41,694 bases of DNA from Acidimicrobiaceae bacterium (GCA_003133325.1 PKXA01000116.1:46232-87925), one strand, 5' to 3'; shown: positions 32,536 through 41,694, counted from the stretch's first letter. Notes: a model not told the origin generated them from the letters alone. A program made the numbers and translations.

Positions 32536-35064
32536 ATGGCGTTGGCTACCCCAGTGCCCCGTGAGGGCATCGATATCAAGGGAATAGACTTCCTGGCCGG
32601 GTCGACACTGCCTCAAGCCGAGGCAATCCTGATGGTTCCGGTAATCGAAGCATTTCTCCGGCGTCACCCCGGGGTGGATACATCCATGATCGTGCGTGCC
32701 GCCGAAACCGCCACCACCGCCCATGCCGGCCAACTCAGGCGATCGGGCGAGCCCTACATCACCCATCCCATCGCGGTTGCCGGAATTGTCGCCGACCTGG
32801 GTCTCGATGCCCAGACGGTGGCCGCCGCCCTCCTCCACGACGCGGTGGAGGACACCGGGGTCACCGCCGACATCATCGAGGATAATTTTGGCAGCGCAGT
32901 GGCCGCCATCGTCGACGGCGTCACCAAACTCGACCGCCTCCAGTTCGACTCCAAAGAGGCTCAACAGGCTGCCACCGTGCGCAAGATGCTGGTGGCCATG
33001 GCCAACGACTGGCGGGTATTGATCATCAAGTTGGCCGATCGGCTGCACAACATGCGCACTCTGTCGGCAATGCCGGAATGGAAGCAGCGGCGGACCGCCC
33101 AGGAGACGATGGATATCTACGCCCCCCTGGCTCATCGCCTCGGCATCCAGGAGGTGAAGTGGCAACTCGAGGATCTGGCCTTTGCCACCCTCCATCCCAA
33201 GCGGTATGCCGAGATCGAACAGATGGTGGCCAGTCGGGCCCCATCGCGGAACGAATACCTCGCCCGGGTCCTGGTGGCCGTGCGTGAACGGATCGCTGCC
33301 TCGGGGGTCACGGCCGAGGTCACAGGACGCCCGAAGCACCTGTGGAGCATCTACGAGAAGATGGTGGTGCGGGGCAGAGAGTTCGACGACCTTCTCGACC
33401 TGGTGGGTATCCGGGTCATTGTCGAAGCGGAGAAGGACTGCTGGGCGGCGCTCGGATCAATCCATGCCATCTGGCCTCCGGTGCAGGGACGCTTCAAGGA
33501 CTACATCAACTCGCCCAAGTTCAACCTCTACCAGTCCCTGCACACCACGGTGATCGGGCTCGATGGCAAGCCCATCGAGGTACAGGTCCGCACCCACGAG
33601 ATGCACCGCCGGGCCGAGTACGGCATCGCCGCTCACTGGGGGTACAAGGAGAACGCCACCCAGGGAGACGGATCGGGCGAACGGTCCAGCCGCGGGAGGC
33701 CCACCAAGACTGTCAAGACAGGCAAAGTCGGTCGCAGCAGGGGCGGGAAGTCCGATGGGCCCGGTGGGACCGCTGACGGCAGGCGGGTACGGGGGTTCAG
33801 GAGCCCGAAAGGCGCCAAGACCAACGGGGACGGTCGCCCGGGATCGGGCATCACCGACGCGCAGCGGTCGGAGATGGTCGAACGGGACCGGCGGGCCGAA
33901 CGGGTGGCTCTGGCCAAGGGGACCTCATCGACTACCTCGGAGGTCGAGTGGATGCAGCGGATCGTCGACTTCCAAAAGGAGACGACCGATCCCATCGAGT
34001 TCCTCGAGGCGCTGAAGCTCGATCTCGAGGAGGACGAGGTTTACGTCTTCACTCCCAAAGGCAAGGTCATCGCCCTGACCGCCAGTTCCACCCCGGTGGA
34101 CTTCGCCTACGCCATTCACACCGAGGTGGGCCACCGCTGTATAGGTGCCAAGGTCAACGGGCGATTGGTTCCCCTCGATACCCGCCTCTCGTCGGCCGAC
34201 ACCGTCGAGATCTTCACCTCCAAGGCGCCGACGGCGGGACCTTCGAGGGACTGGCTGAACATCGTCGGATCTTCGAGGGCGCGTTCGAAGATCCGCCAGT
34301 GGTTCTCCCGGGAGCGCCGTGAGGACGCCAAGGAGGTCGGGCGGGAAGAGCTGATCAAGGAACTGCGGCGGGACGGTCTGCCGGTGCAGAAGCTGGCCTC
34401 CGATAACGCGCTCTCCGAGTTGGCGACCACCATGAACTACGCCGATCTCGATGCCCTTCACACCGCCATCGGCGACAACCGGATCTCGGCCCGGGCGGTG
34501 GCGCAACGCTTGTTGCGTGACCTGCGCGGAGGGGTCTACGAGGAACAGCTACCGGTTACCGCCCGCCGCCAGCCGATGGCCCCGCGACCCGGTCGGGGCT
34601 CCTCCGTCGGGGTCTACGTGGAGGGTCTCGACGACCTGATGGTCCGGCTGTCCCGATGTTGCACGCCGGTGCCCGGTGATCAGATCATCGGGTTCGTCAC
34701 CCGCGGGCGCGGGGTGTCGGTGCACCGGGCCGACTGCGCCAATGCCGCCTCGCTGGCATCCCGGTCACGCGAGCGCCTCATCGAAGTGGAGTGGGACCAT
34801 CGGTCCTCGGGCGTCTTCGTCGCCACCATCGAGGTCGTGGCCATCGACCGTTCGAGTCTGCTGAGCGACGTGACAAGGGTGGTGTCCGAGCATCATCTGA
34901 ACATCGTGGGCGCCAATACCCAGACGGATTCCGACCGCATCAGCCGGATGCGGTTCGACGTGGAACTGGCCGATCCCGCCCATTTGGATTCGGTACTCAA
35001 TCTGATCCGGCATCTCGATGCCGTCTACGACGCCTATCGCATTCTTCCCGGAAAGAAAGACTGA
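32536..35064 (+). CDS. rel: bifunctional (p)ppGpp synthetase/hydrolase Rel
   Basis: An 842-residue RelA/SpoT homologue that makes and breaks the starvation signal (p)ppGpp. The N-terminal hydrolase is intact: His63, His77 and His-Asp 101-102 in LLHDAVEDTG. The synthetase has RPKHLWSIYEKM and RFKDYINSPKFNLYQSLHTT; RFKD is the RxKD version found in bifunctional enzymes rather than the ExDD of RelA. TGS (about 500-560) and ACT (about 760-842) domains follow. Between synthetase and TGS lies a linker of about 75 residues rich in Gly, Lys and Arg (about 376-450), which most relatives lack. Confidence 0.95.
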   Translation: MALATPVPREGIDIKGIDFLAGSTLPQAEAILMVPVIEAFLRRHPGVDTSMIVRAAETATTAHAGQLRRSGEPYITHPIAVAGIVADLGLDAQTVAAALLHDAVEDTGVTADIIEDNFGSAVAAIVDGVTKLDRLQFDSKEAQQAATVRKMLVAMANDWRVLIIKLADRLHNMRTLSAMPEWKQRRTAQETMDIYAPLAHRLGIQEVKWQLEDLAFATLHPKRYAEIEQMVASRAPSRNEYLARVLVAVRERIAASGVTAEVTGRPKHLWSIYEKMVVRGREFDDLLDLVGIRVIVEAEKDCWAALGSIHAIWPPVQGRFKDYINSPKFNLYQSLHTTVIGLDGKPIEVQVRTHEMHRRAEYGIAAHWGYKENATQGDGSGERSSRGRPTKTVKTGKVGRSRGGKSDGPGGTADGRRVRGFRSPKGAKTNGDGRPGSGITDAQRSEMVERDRRAERVALAKGTSSTTSEVEWMQRIVDFQKETTDPIEFLEALKLDLEEDEVYVFTPKGKVIALTASSTPVDFAYAIHTEVGHRCIGAKVNGRLVPLDTRLSSADTVEIFTSKAPTAGPSRDWLNIVGSSRARSKIRQWFSRERREDAKEVGREELIKELRRDGLPVQKLASDNALSELATTMNYADLDALHTAIGDNRISARAVAQRLLRDLRGGVYEEQLPVTARRQPMAPRPGRGSSVGVYVEGLDDLMVRLSRCCTPVPGDQIIGFVTRGRGVSVHRADCANAASLASRSRERLIEVEWDHRSSGVFVATIEVVAIDRSSLLSDVTRVVSEHHLNIVGANTQTDSDRISRMRFDVELADPAHLDSVLNLIRHLDAVYDAYRILPGKKD

Positions 35065-35071
35065 GGGTTTG

Positions 35072-36337
35072 ATGGCCGGCGATGGAACGGTGGCGCGCGC
35101 CCCGAGTGGAACTCACGATGTCCTGTGGCCCGAGTCGACCCGGTGGGAGGCCCTGGTGGCCCTCTTCGCCGACCAGGTGGAACGGGCGGGATACGGGCTG
35201 GTCCACACCCCTATCTTCGAGGATGTCCGGGTGTTCCGCCGGGGGATCGGCGAGGGCAGCGACGTGGTCGGGAAAGAGATGTACGAGTTCGAGGACCGGG
35301 GGGGTCGGACCCTGGCGCTCCGACCCGAGGGCACCGCACCCATGGTGCGGGCATATGTGCAGCACCGACCTCCGTTGCCGTGGAAGGCCTGGTATGTCAC
35401 GCCGGCGTTCCGGTACGAGCGACCCCAGGCCGGGCGCTACCGACAGCATCATCAACTCGGGGTGGAGGCCATCGGCCCCACCGATGCCGACCTGGACGTC
35501 GAGGTGGTGGCTCTGGCCGACTGGGTGTTCCGGTCGGCCGGATTGTCCGACTTCACCCTCAAACTCAACTCCATGGGCGACGAAATGTGCCGACCCGGCT
35601 TCATCGCCGTGCTCCAGCGGTTTTTGGCCGGCCGGCGGGAGGCGCTCTGTCCCGAGCACCAGCAACGTCTCGAGACCAACCCGTTGAGGGTCCTCGACTG
35701 CAAACGAGAGGCATGCCGAGCCGCTACTGCGGATGCCCCCCGCTTCGTCGACCATCTGTGCGACGAATGTGCCCTCCATTTCGACAGGGTGCGGGCGGGC
35801 CTCGATGCGGTGGGCGTCCCCTTCCAAGCCGACAACCGACTGGTCAGGGGTTTCGACTACTACACCCGCACCACCTTCGAGTTCGCCTCGGGTGCTCTCG
35901 AGGCGGCCCAGAACGGCATTGGGGGTGGCGGTCGCTACGACAGGTTGGTGGAGATGCTGGGCGGCCCCGCTACCCCGGGTATCGGCTTCGGGATCGGTAT
36001 CGAACGTCTGCTTCTGGCCTGTGACGCCGAAGGGGTGTTTCCGGTCGACCCACCGGCCCTCGATGCCTTTGTGATCGATGTGGCTGGAGGTGAAGTGGCC
36101 CGGGATGTGACCGCTACTCTGCGGCGGGCCGGATTGCGGGCAGATCGTGCCTTCGATAGCCGTTCGATGAAATCCCAGTTGAAGTCGGCCGACCGGTCCG
36201 GCGCCCGGGTGGTGGTCATCGTGGGCCCCGACGAAGTGGCGGCGGGTACTGTGTCGCTTCGACCGCTGCGCCGTCCCGGCGATCAACAGACCGTGCCGGT
36301 TGCCGATATTGCCGGTGCGGTGCGTGACACCCGATGA
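35072..36337 (+). CDS. hisS: histidyl-tRNA synthetase
   Basis: A 421-residue class II synthetase. Visible motifs are SGTHDVLWPESTRWE, the ATP/His-binding LRPEGTAPMVRAY, motif 2 FRYERPQAGRYRQHHQLGVEAIG, the His-binding GFDYYTRTTFEF, GGGGRYDRLVEMLGG, and motif 3 GIGFGIGIERLLLA, with a C-terminal anticodon-binding domain. ATG 35072 has GAGGG seven bases upstream and lies 7 bases after the rel stop, so the two are co-transcribed. Confidence 0.96.
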   Translation: MAGDGTVARAPSGTHDVLWPESTRWEALVALFADQVERAGYGLVHTPIFEDVRVFRRGIGEGSDVVGKEMYEFEDRGGRTLALRPEGTAPMVRAYVQHRPPLPWKAWYVTPAFRYERPQAGRYRQHHQLGVEAIGPTDADLDVEVVALADWVFRSAGLSDFTLKLNSMGDEMCRPGFIAVLQRFLAGRREALCPEHQQRLETNPLRVLDCKREACRAATADAPRFVDHLCDECALHFDRVRAGLDAVGVPFQADNRLVRGFDYYTRTTFEFASGALEAAQNGIGGGGRYDRLVEMLGGPATPGIGFGIGIERLLLACDAEGVFPVDPPALDAFVIDVAGGEVARDVTATLRRAGLRADRAFDSRSMKSQLKSADRSGARVVVIVGPDEVAAGTVSLRPLRRPGDQQTVPVADIAGAVRDTR

Positions 36338-36365
36338 ACGACACTGCTCCTTCGAAAGGAACCGC

Positions 36366-38138
36366 ATGACCGCCATCCCCGGATCGCTCGATGCCACATC
36401 GATGCGCACCCATCTCTGCGGACAGATCGGGCCGGCCGAAGTGGGGACCAAGGTGCGGGTGTGCGGATGGGTGGCCAAACGTCGTGAGCACGGCGAACAC
36501 CTGGCCTTTGTCGACGCCCGCGACCACACCGGCATCGTCCAGTGCGTGATTCCCGGCACTGTTGACGTCCGCAGCGAGTACGTCATCGCCGTCGAGGGGG
36601 TGGTCCGGCCCCGGCCTGAAGGCACCGTCAATCCCGACCTCCCCACCGGAGAGGTGGAGATCGGAGATTGCACCGTCGAGGTATTGGGCATCGCCGAGCC
36701 TCCACCCTTTGTGGTGGACGACCGGGTCGACGTAGATGAAACCATCCGGTTGAAGAACCGTTTTGTCGATCTCCGCCGCCCGCGGATGCAGCAGAACCTG
36801 CGTCTGCGGGCCCAAATCAACGGTGCTCTACGGGCGTCTATGGACCGTCAAGGTTTTGTGGAGGTCGAGACACCGCTGTTGTGGGCACCCACTCCCGAGG
36901 GAGCCCGCGAGTTCGTGGTCCCGAGCCGACTTCATCACGGTTCGTTCTATGTGCTGCCCCAGAGCCCACAGCTGGCCAAGCAGTTGTTGATGGTGGCCGG
37001 ATTCGACAGGTATTACCAGATCGCCCGGTGCATGCGGGATGAGGACCTCCGTGCCGACCGCCAGTTCGAGTTCTCCCAGCTCGACGTGGAGGCGTCGTTT
37101 GTCTCCCAAGAGGACGTGCTCGCCTTCGTGTCCGAGGCGGTGTTGAGCGCGGCGGAGGTTGCCACCGGAGAGAGGCCTGGCCCGATCCCGCACATGACCT
37201 GGGCCGAGGCGATCGATCGCTACGGCACCGACAAGCCCGACCTGCGCTTCGGAATGGAGTTGGTCGACCTGTCGGCGGTCTTCGACGGCACCGAGGTGAA
37301 GGCCTTCGCCGCCCCGTGCGTCAAAGCCATGGTGATCGAGGGCGGTGCCGACCTGGGGCGCTCCAAGCTCGACAAGCTCACCGACCGGGCCAAGGCTCTG
37401 GGGGCGAAGGGATTGGCGTGGTTCCGGGTGACCGATGGTGGGGGAGAGGGCTCGACCCCGGGCCTCGACTCTCCCCTCGACCGTTTCCTTTCGGAGCCCG
37501 AGCGGGCCGGCCTGTTGTCCGCAACCGCCGCCGCCGTCGGTGACCTGGTACTGGTGGTGGCCGATGAGCACCGGCTGGCGTGCACGGTGCTGGGCCAACT
37601 CCGTGTCGACACCGGTGGGCGCCCGGTCAGCGAGGGACCGTTCCGCTTCCTGTGGGTGGTCGACTTCCCCATGTTCGACGGTGTGGATGGTGACGGAAAT
37701 CCGATAGCCGCCCACCACCCCTTCACCATGCCCCACCCCGATGATCTTGATCGGCTCGAGTCCGATCCGGCGTCGGTGAGGTCCCAGGCCTACGACCTGG
37801 TCCTGAACGGGTGGGAACTGGGATCGGGCAGTGTCCGGGTCCACCGGGGCGATATCCAGAGTCGGGTGTTTGCCGTCCTCGGGATCAGTGACGACGAGGC
37901 GGAGTCACGTTTCGGATTCCTCCTGAGAGCATTCCACTTCGGCGCACCGCCCCACGCCGGCTTCGCGGTGGGCATCGACCGGTTGGTGGCCATCTTCGCC
38001 GGCGAGGAGAGCATCCGCGAGGTGATCGCCTTCCCGAAAACCCAGTCGGGGTCGGACCCGATGACCGGGGCACCCAAGCCTCTGGCGGCAGGACTACTCG
38101 CCGAGGTCGGGTTGCGCCCGGCCCCTGCGAAAGACTGA
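36366..38138 (+). CDS. aspS: aspartyl-tRNA synthetase
   Basis: A 590-residue bacterial-type enzyme: N-terminal OB-fold anticodon domain (MRTHLCGQIGPAEVGTKVRVCGWV), hinge, class II core with motif 1 near RLRAQINGALRASMDRQGFVEVETP, PEGAREFVVPSR, motif 2 IARCMRDEDLRADRQFEFSQLD, the bacterial GAD insertion (about 290-420), and motif 3 AGFAVGIDRLVAIF. Whether it also charges tRNA-Asn cannot be judged here. ATG 36366 has a GAAAGGAA ribosome site, 28 bases after hisS. Confidence 0.96.
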   Translation: MTAIPGSLDATSMRTHLCGQIGPAEVGTKVRVCGWVAKRREHGEHLAFVDARDHTGIVQCVIPGTVDVRSEYVIAVEGVVRPRPEGTVNPDLPTGEVEIGDCTVEVLGIAEPPPFVVDDRVDVDETIRLKNRFVDLRRPRMQQNLRLRAQINGALRASMDRQGFVEVETPLLWAPTPEGAREFVVPSRLHHGSFYVLPQSPQLAKQLLMVAGFDRYYQIARCMRDEDLRADRQFEFSQLDVEASFVSQEDVLAFVSEAVLSAAEVATGERPGPIPHMTWAEAIDRYGTDKPDLRFGMELVDLSAVFDGTEVKAFAAPCVKAMVIEGGADLGRSKLDKLTDRAKALGAKGLAWFRVTDGGGEGSTPGLDSPLDRFLSEPERAGLLSATAAAVGDLVLVVADEHRLACTVLGQLRVDTGGRPVSEGPFRFLWVVDFPMFDGVDGDGNPIAAHHPFTMPHPDDLDRLESDPASVRSQAYDLVLNGWELGSGSVRVHRGDIQSRVFAVLGISDDEAESRFGFLLRAFHFGAPPHAGFAVGIDRLVAIFAGEESIREVIAFPKTQSGSDPMTGAPKPLAAGLLAEVGLRPAPAKD

Positions 38139-38147
38139 TCGCGCGCC

Positions 38148-39539
38148 GTGGCTGGTGACGACCTGTTCTCGGATGCTGTCGAACGGCGATTGGAGGCCAG
38201 GGCCCCGCTCGCCGCCCGGCTTCGGCCCCGCACCCTCGACGAGATCGTCGGCCAGCAGCATCTGATCGGTCCCGGGGCCCCTCTGCGGGCCCTCATTGAA
38301 TCCGACCGGCTCACATCGGCCATCCTCTGGGGCCCACCCGGTACCGGCAAGACCACCATGGCCTCAGTGGTGGCCACCGCCACTTCCAAGCATTTCGTGG
38401 CCCTCTCCGCAGTGAGCGCGGGAGTCAAAGACGTCCGGGAGGTGGTCGACGGCGCCCGCCGGCTCCTCGGGGAGCAGGGACGCGGCACCATCCTGTTTCT
38501 CGATGAAGTGCACCGGTTCAACCGCGCCCAACAGGATGCGCTCCTTCCCTCGGTGGAGGAGGGGCTGTTGGTCCTGATCGGTGCCACCACCGAGAACCCG
38601 TTCTTCGAAATGAATGCACCCTTGCTGTCGCGCTCCACCCTATGGCGCTTGGAACCACTGTCTCATGACGAGTTGGCCGAGGTGGTGGCACGTGGTTGTG
38701 CGGCCGAAGACTCGTCCGCCGAGCCCGATGCTGTGGCTGCCCTGGTGGGGTTGGCAGATGGTGATGCCCGGGCGGTGCTGACGACGCTGGAGGTGGCGCT
38801 GGCGCTGGCCGGATCCCACCCGGTGACCATCGACGATGTGGAGCGGGCCCGGTATTCTCGCCTGCACCACTATGGCGAGGACGACCACTACGACCAGGTC
38901 AGCGCCTTCATCAAATCGGTGCGCGGCTCTGATCCGGATGCCGGCCTGTACTGGTTGGCCCGGATGCTGGAGGCGGGGGAGGATGCCCGCTTCATCGCTC
39001 GACGCCTGGTCATCCTGGCCAGCGAGGATATAGGCGAGGCAGACCCGTTGGCGTTGGTGGTGGCCGATGCCGCCGCCAGAGCGGTGGAATTCGTGGGCCT
39101 GCCCGAGGCCCAGCTCAATCTGGCCCAGGCGGTGGTACACCTGGCCTGCGCACCGAAGTCGAACCGGGTCACCATCGCCCTGGGTCGGGCCCAACGTGAT
39201 GCGCGGGAGGGTCCCCGTGGAGAGGTGCCTGCCCACCTTCGAGACGCCCACTATCGGAGTGCCGCGTCCATTGGGCACGGGGAGGGGTACGTCTATCCCC
39301 ACGACCAGCCGGGGGCGTGGGCCGATCAGCGGTATCGCCCGGCCGAACTGGGCGAGGCGGTGTACTACGAGCCGAGTGACCGCGGCCACGAGGCTGTGGT
39401 CGCTGATCGACTCCGGCGGTGGCGCGGCGCCGGCGACGGCTCCCATCCGGGTGATCGATCCGGTGATCCTTCGGGTGGCAACGGGCCACTCGGTGGGTCC
39501 GGTGCGGGGATCAACGACAATATCCCGGGCCGGAACTAG
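38148..39539 (+). CDS. rarA: replication-associated recombination protein RarA (MgsA)
   Basis: A 463-residue AAA+ ATPase of the clamp-loader group that acts at stalled replication forks. PLAARLRPRTLDEIVGQQHL opens the domain; Walker A is GPPGTGKTTM, Walker B is ILFLDEVHRFNRAQQDALLP, sensor 1 is IGATTENPFFE, followed by the tetramer domain with RLVILASEDIGEADP and DQYRPAEL-like DQRYRPAELGE. The last 35 residues are a Gly/Ser/Asp-rich tail. GTG 38148 starts 10 bases after aspS. Confidence 0.95.
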   Translation: MAGDDLFSDAVERRLEARAPLAARLRPRTLDEIVGQQHLIGPGAPLRALIESDRLTSAILWGPPGTGKTTMASVVATATSKHFVALSAVSAGVKDVREVVDGARRLLGEQGRGTILFLDEVHRFNRAQQDALLPSVEEGLLVLIGATTENPFFEMNAPLLSRSTLWRLEPLSHDELAEVVARGCAAEDSSAEPDAVAALVGLADGDARAVLTTLEVALALAGSHPVTIDDVERARYSRLHHYGEDDHYDQVSAFIKSVRGSDPDAGLYWLARMLEAGEDARFIARRLVILASEDIGEADPLALVVADAAARAVEFVGLPEAQLNLAQAVVHLACAPKSNRVTIALGRAQRDAREGPRGEVPAHLRDAHYRSAASIGHGEGYVYPHDQPGAWADQRYRPAELGEAVYYEPSDRGHEAVVADRLRRWRGAGDGSHPGDRSGDPSGGNGPLGGSGAGINDNIPGRN

Positions 39540-39554
39540 GCCAGACTGACCCGC

Positions 39555-41694
39555 ATGGATTACGGATTGAAGCGAAGAGTGGCGGCAATTGGCGTGGTGT
39601 CGTTGGTGGTGGTTGGCATCCTCGGCGCATCGGAGCCGGCCGACTCGGCATCTTCATCCGGATCAGGGGCCGGGGCGTCGATCGCCATGGCCAGGTTGGC
39701 GACCCCGGCGCCCATCCTGCCCTCCGGGTCGACAGTGATCGGCTCGACTGACGGCAACGCCCCTCTGTCTGTGGACATCTCGCTCAAGCCTCGTGACCAG
39801 TCGGCTCTTGATGCCTTCATCCGTGAGGTTTCGACGCCGGGATCGCCTGAATTCCGGCACTACTTGAGTCCCGGCGCCTTCGGTCCCATGTTCGGGCCGA
39901 CGACGGCAACCATCGCGGCCGTTCGGGCCTGGCTGTCCACCACAGGTCTCGCGGTGGGAGCCACTGAGCCCGACGGCCTGTTGATTCCCGTGTCGGGCAC
40001 AACCCGCCGAGTGGAACAGGCCCTGGGTGTCTCGCTCATCGATACCCGCCTGCCCTCGGGGAGAGTGGCCCGGGACAACACGACCAGTCCGCTTGTGCCT
40101 GCCGCCCTGGCCGGCTCTCTGCAGGGAGTCATCGGTCTCAGCACCGTCGTACTGCCCCATTCAGGGATCGATCCCAGTGGGTCGTCGAACAGCGGAGCGG
40201 GTGGCACGCTGCCGACCCCCGAGCCCAGCGGCAACGCGGTGGGAGCTCACGCCCGGCCGACGGCTTGTTCTGCGGCAGACGCCCTTCACCCAAGCGGCTA
40301 CACCACCGATCAGTTGGCCGCCACCTATGGCTTCTCCGCTCTCTACGGTCAGGGCCGGACCGGCATTGGCCAGAAGGTGGGCATCTATGAACTTGAGCCG
40401 TATACCGCGAGCGACATTGCCGCCTACCAAAACTGTTTCGGCACCAGTGTCAGTGTGCAGTCGGTGAACGTCGATGGCGGTGCCACCGGACCTCAGGGGG
40501 GAGAGGCGGCCCTCGACATCGAGGATGTCCTGGGTTTTGCTCCGGGCGCATCCATCCTGGTGTATTCGGGCCCGCAGGGGGGTTCCGGCCCTATCGATAT
40601 GTATGCCCGGATGGTGGCTGACGATTCGGCCCAGGTCATCACCACCAGTTGGGGCATCTGCGAACCTCAGATGGATCCGAGAGAGCAGGCCACCGAGTCG
40701 TCACTGTTTGCGCAGGCGGCGGCTCAGGGTCAGACCATCGTGGCCGCCTCCGGGGACGCCGGGTCGTCGGACTGTTACAACCCTTCGGTCATTCAGGGTG
40801 GCGACACCTCCCTCCAGGTTGACGATCCGGCGGACCAGCCCTACGTCACCGGTGCGGGCGGTACCTCGCTGCAGTCGGCGGGATCGACTCCGGCCGAGAC
40901 GGTGTGGAACTCGGGACCTGGGACCGGCGCCGGCGGAGGGGGCGTATCGTCCGACTTCACCCAACCGGTGTGGCAGTCCGGTCCCGGAGTGGGCGCTGCC
41001 CCCGCAACATCGCAGTGCCGCACCGTCGGAAGGTCCAGCTGTCGGGAGGTTCCCGATGTCTCCGCCCTGGCAGATCCCAGCCATGGATTCATCTACTTCT
41101 GGCAGGGCGCATGGGGGGTAGCCGGAGGCACCAGCGTGGCATCGCCGCTGTGGGCGGCACTACTGACCGTGATCGACCAGGGTCAGCCGTCATCCGTGGG
41201 TTTCGTGAACCCCGCCCTGTATGCATGCGGCGCGTCCGCGTTCAACGATGTGACCACGGGAAACAACGACCTGTTCCCGGTTGCCGGCGTGCATTACCAG
41301 GCGACGTCGGGCTATGACCTGGCCAGTGGATGGGGATCGCCGGTGGCCACCGCCCTCCAGTCCGAACTGACCACACCGTCCAACTGCACCAAGGGTCTTG
41401 CGGGTTACCGGCTGGCGGCCTCCGACGGCGGCATCTTCTCCTTTGGCCACGCCGGGTTCTACGGCTCCACCGGTTCGATGGCGCTCAACCGCCCGATCGT
41501 GGGGATGGCGGCCACGCCCGACGGAAGCGGCTACTGGTTGGTGGCAGCAGACGGCGGCATCTTCTCCTTCGGCGACGCCGGCTTCCATGGCTCCACCGGT
41601 GCGATGGCGCTCACCCGCCCGATCGTGGGGATGGCGTCCACCCCCGATGGCCAGGGGTACTGGTTGGTGGCCTCCGACGGCGGCATCTTCTCCT
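39555..41694 (+). CDS. secreted S53 (sedolisin/kumamolisin-like) protease with C-terminal 42-residue repeats, 3' end missing
   Basis: The frame is open from ATG 39555 to the window edge (713 codons). Residues 1-33 form a signal peptide. A pro-kumamolisin activation domain follows (about 55-200; SPEFRHYLSPGAFGPMFGPT). In the S53 domain the catalytic residues are Glu317 and Asp321 in GGEAALDIE, oxyanion Asp401 in AASGDAGSSD, and Ser527 in GGTSVASPLWAALL; the calcium site is near GYDLASGWGSP. S53 enzymes are acid-active endopeptidases, so an acidic niche is suggested. From about 617 there are repeats of exactly 126 bp (42 residues), core DGGIFSFGDAGF.GSTG and GYWLV, likely a beta-propeller-like surface module. 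Starts 15 bases after rarA. Confidence 0.9.
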   Translation, partial: MDYGLKRRVAAIGVVSLVVVGILGASEPADSASSSGSGAGASIAMARLATPAPILPSGSTVIGSTDGNAPLSVDISLKPRDQSALDAFIREVSTPGSPEFRHYLSPGAFGPMFGPTTATIAAVRAWLSTTGLAVGATEPDGLLIPVSGTTRRVEQALGVSLIDTRLPSGRVARDNTTSPLVPAALAGSLQGVIGLSTVVLPHSGIDPSGSSNSGAGGTLPTPEPSGNAVGAHARPTACSAADALHPSGYTTDQLAATYGFSALYGQGRTGIGQKVGIYELEPYTASDIAAYQNCFGTSVSVQSVNVDGGATGPQGGEAALDIEDVLGFAPGASILVYSGPQGGSGPIDMYARMVADDSAQVITTSWGICEPQMDPREQATESSLFAQAAAQGQTIVAASGDAGSSDCYNPSVIQGGDTSLQVDDPADQPYVTGAGGTSLQSAGSTPAETVWNSGPGTGAGGGGVSSDFTQPVWQSGPGVGAAPATSQCRTVGRSSCREVPDVSALADPSHGFIYFWQGAWGVAGGTSVASPLWAALLTVIDQGQPSSVGFVNPALYACGASAFNDVTTGNNDLFPVAGVHYQATSGYDLASGWGSPVATALQSELTTPSNCTKGLAGYRLAASDGGIFSFGHAGFYGSTGSMALNRPIVGMAATPDGSGYWLVAADGGIFSFGDAGFHGSTGAMALTRPIVGMASTPDGQGYWLVASDGGIFS
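41424..41694 (+). repeat. 126-bp coding repeats in the S53 protease gene (two full copies and start of a third)
   Basis: The sequence GACGGCGGCATCTTCTCCTT recurs at 41424, 41550 and 41676, exactly 126 bp apart. Nucleotide identity between copies is high, so recent duplication or gene conversion is likely. The array continues beyond the window. Confidence 0.92.

Overview
The window is high-GC chromosomal DNA of an actinobacterium, most probably of the class Acidimicrobiia. The lineage call rests on three things. The gene order thrS, HIT hydrolase, pgsA, acyltransferase, pimA followed by pdxS, pdxT, yebC, ruvCAB, yajC-secDF, rel, hisS, aspS and rarA is one I know from actinobacteria such as Mycobacterium. 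There is a mycothiol ligase (mshC) and an F420-dependent NADP reductase. The last gene is an S53 protease carrying 42-residue repeats with an IFSFGDAGF-like core, which I associate with Acidimicrobiia. The species is not recognisable.

Left part (1-12.8 kb) is mixed accessory and metabolic. It holds the 3' end of an acyl-CoA dehydrogenase with an in-frame stop; a tightly overlapping four-gene operon (667-3621) in which three proteins carry two YbjQ-like domains each; a membrane DUF2510 protein; a TetR regulator with a nitronate monooxygenase, divergent from an aldehyde dehydrogenase; a CbiE-CbiT fusion of cobalamin synthesis; a ketosteroid-isomerase-like protein beside an InhA/FabI enoyl-ACP reductase; and npdG next to mshC. 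A 7 x 12-bp tandem repeat and a perfect 14-bp inverted repeat lie at the mshC start.

Middle part (12.8-18.4 kb) is thrS plus the phosphatidylinositol mannoside module (HIT protein, PIP synthase, PatA-like acyltransferase, PimA), largely translationally coupled. It is followed by a membrane M48-like protein whose HExxH motif reads QExxH, then a divergent MarR / yceI pair with a clear promoter and operator palindrome, and an extradiol-dioxygenase-like protein.

Right part (21.9-39.5 kb) is a dense housekeeping run, all on the + strand: PLP synthase (pdxS, pdxT), yebC, the Holliday-junction genes ruvCAB, tRNA queuosine genes queA and tgt, protein export genes yajC, secD and secF, the (p)ppGpp enzyme rel, hisS, aspS and rarA. 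The S53 protease gene starts at 39555 and runs off the right edge.

No tRNA, rRNA, CRISPR array or insertion sequence was seen. No gene-free stretch exceeds 300 bases; the longest is 20156-20438 (283 bases), which holds the marR and yceI promoters, an operator palindrome and a short 7-bp repeat. Several genes without a Shine-Dalgarno sequence have a TAnnnT hexamer 6-9 bases before the start codon, suggesting widespread leaderless transcription.
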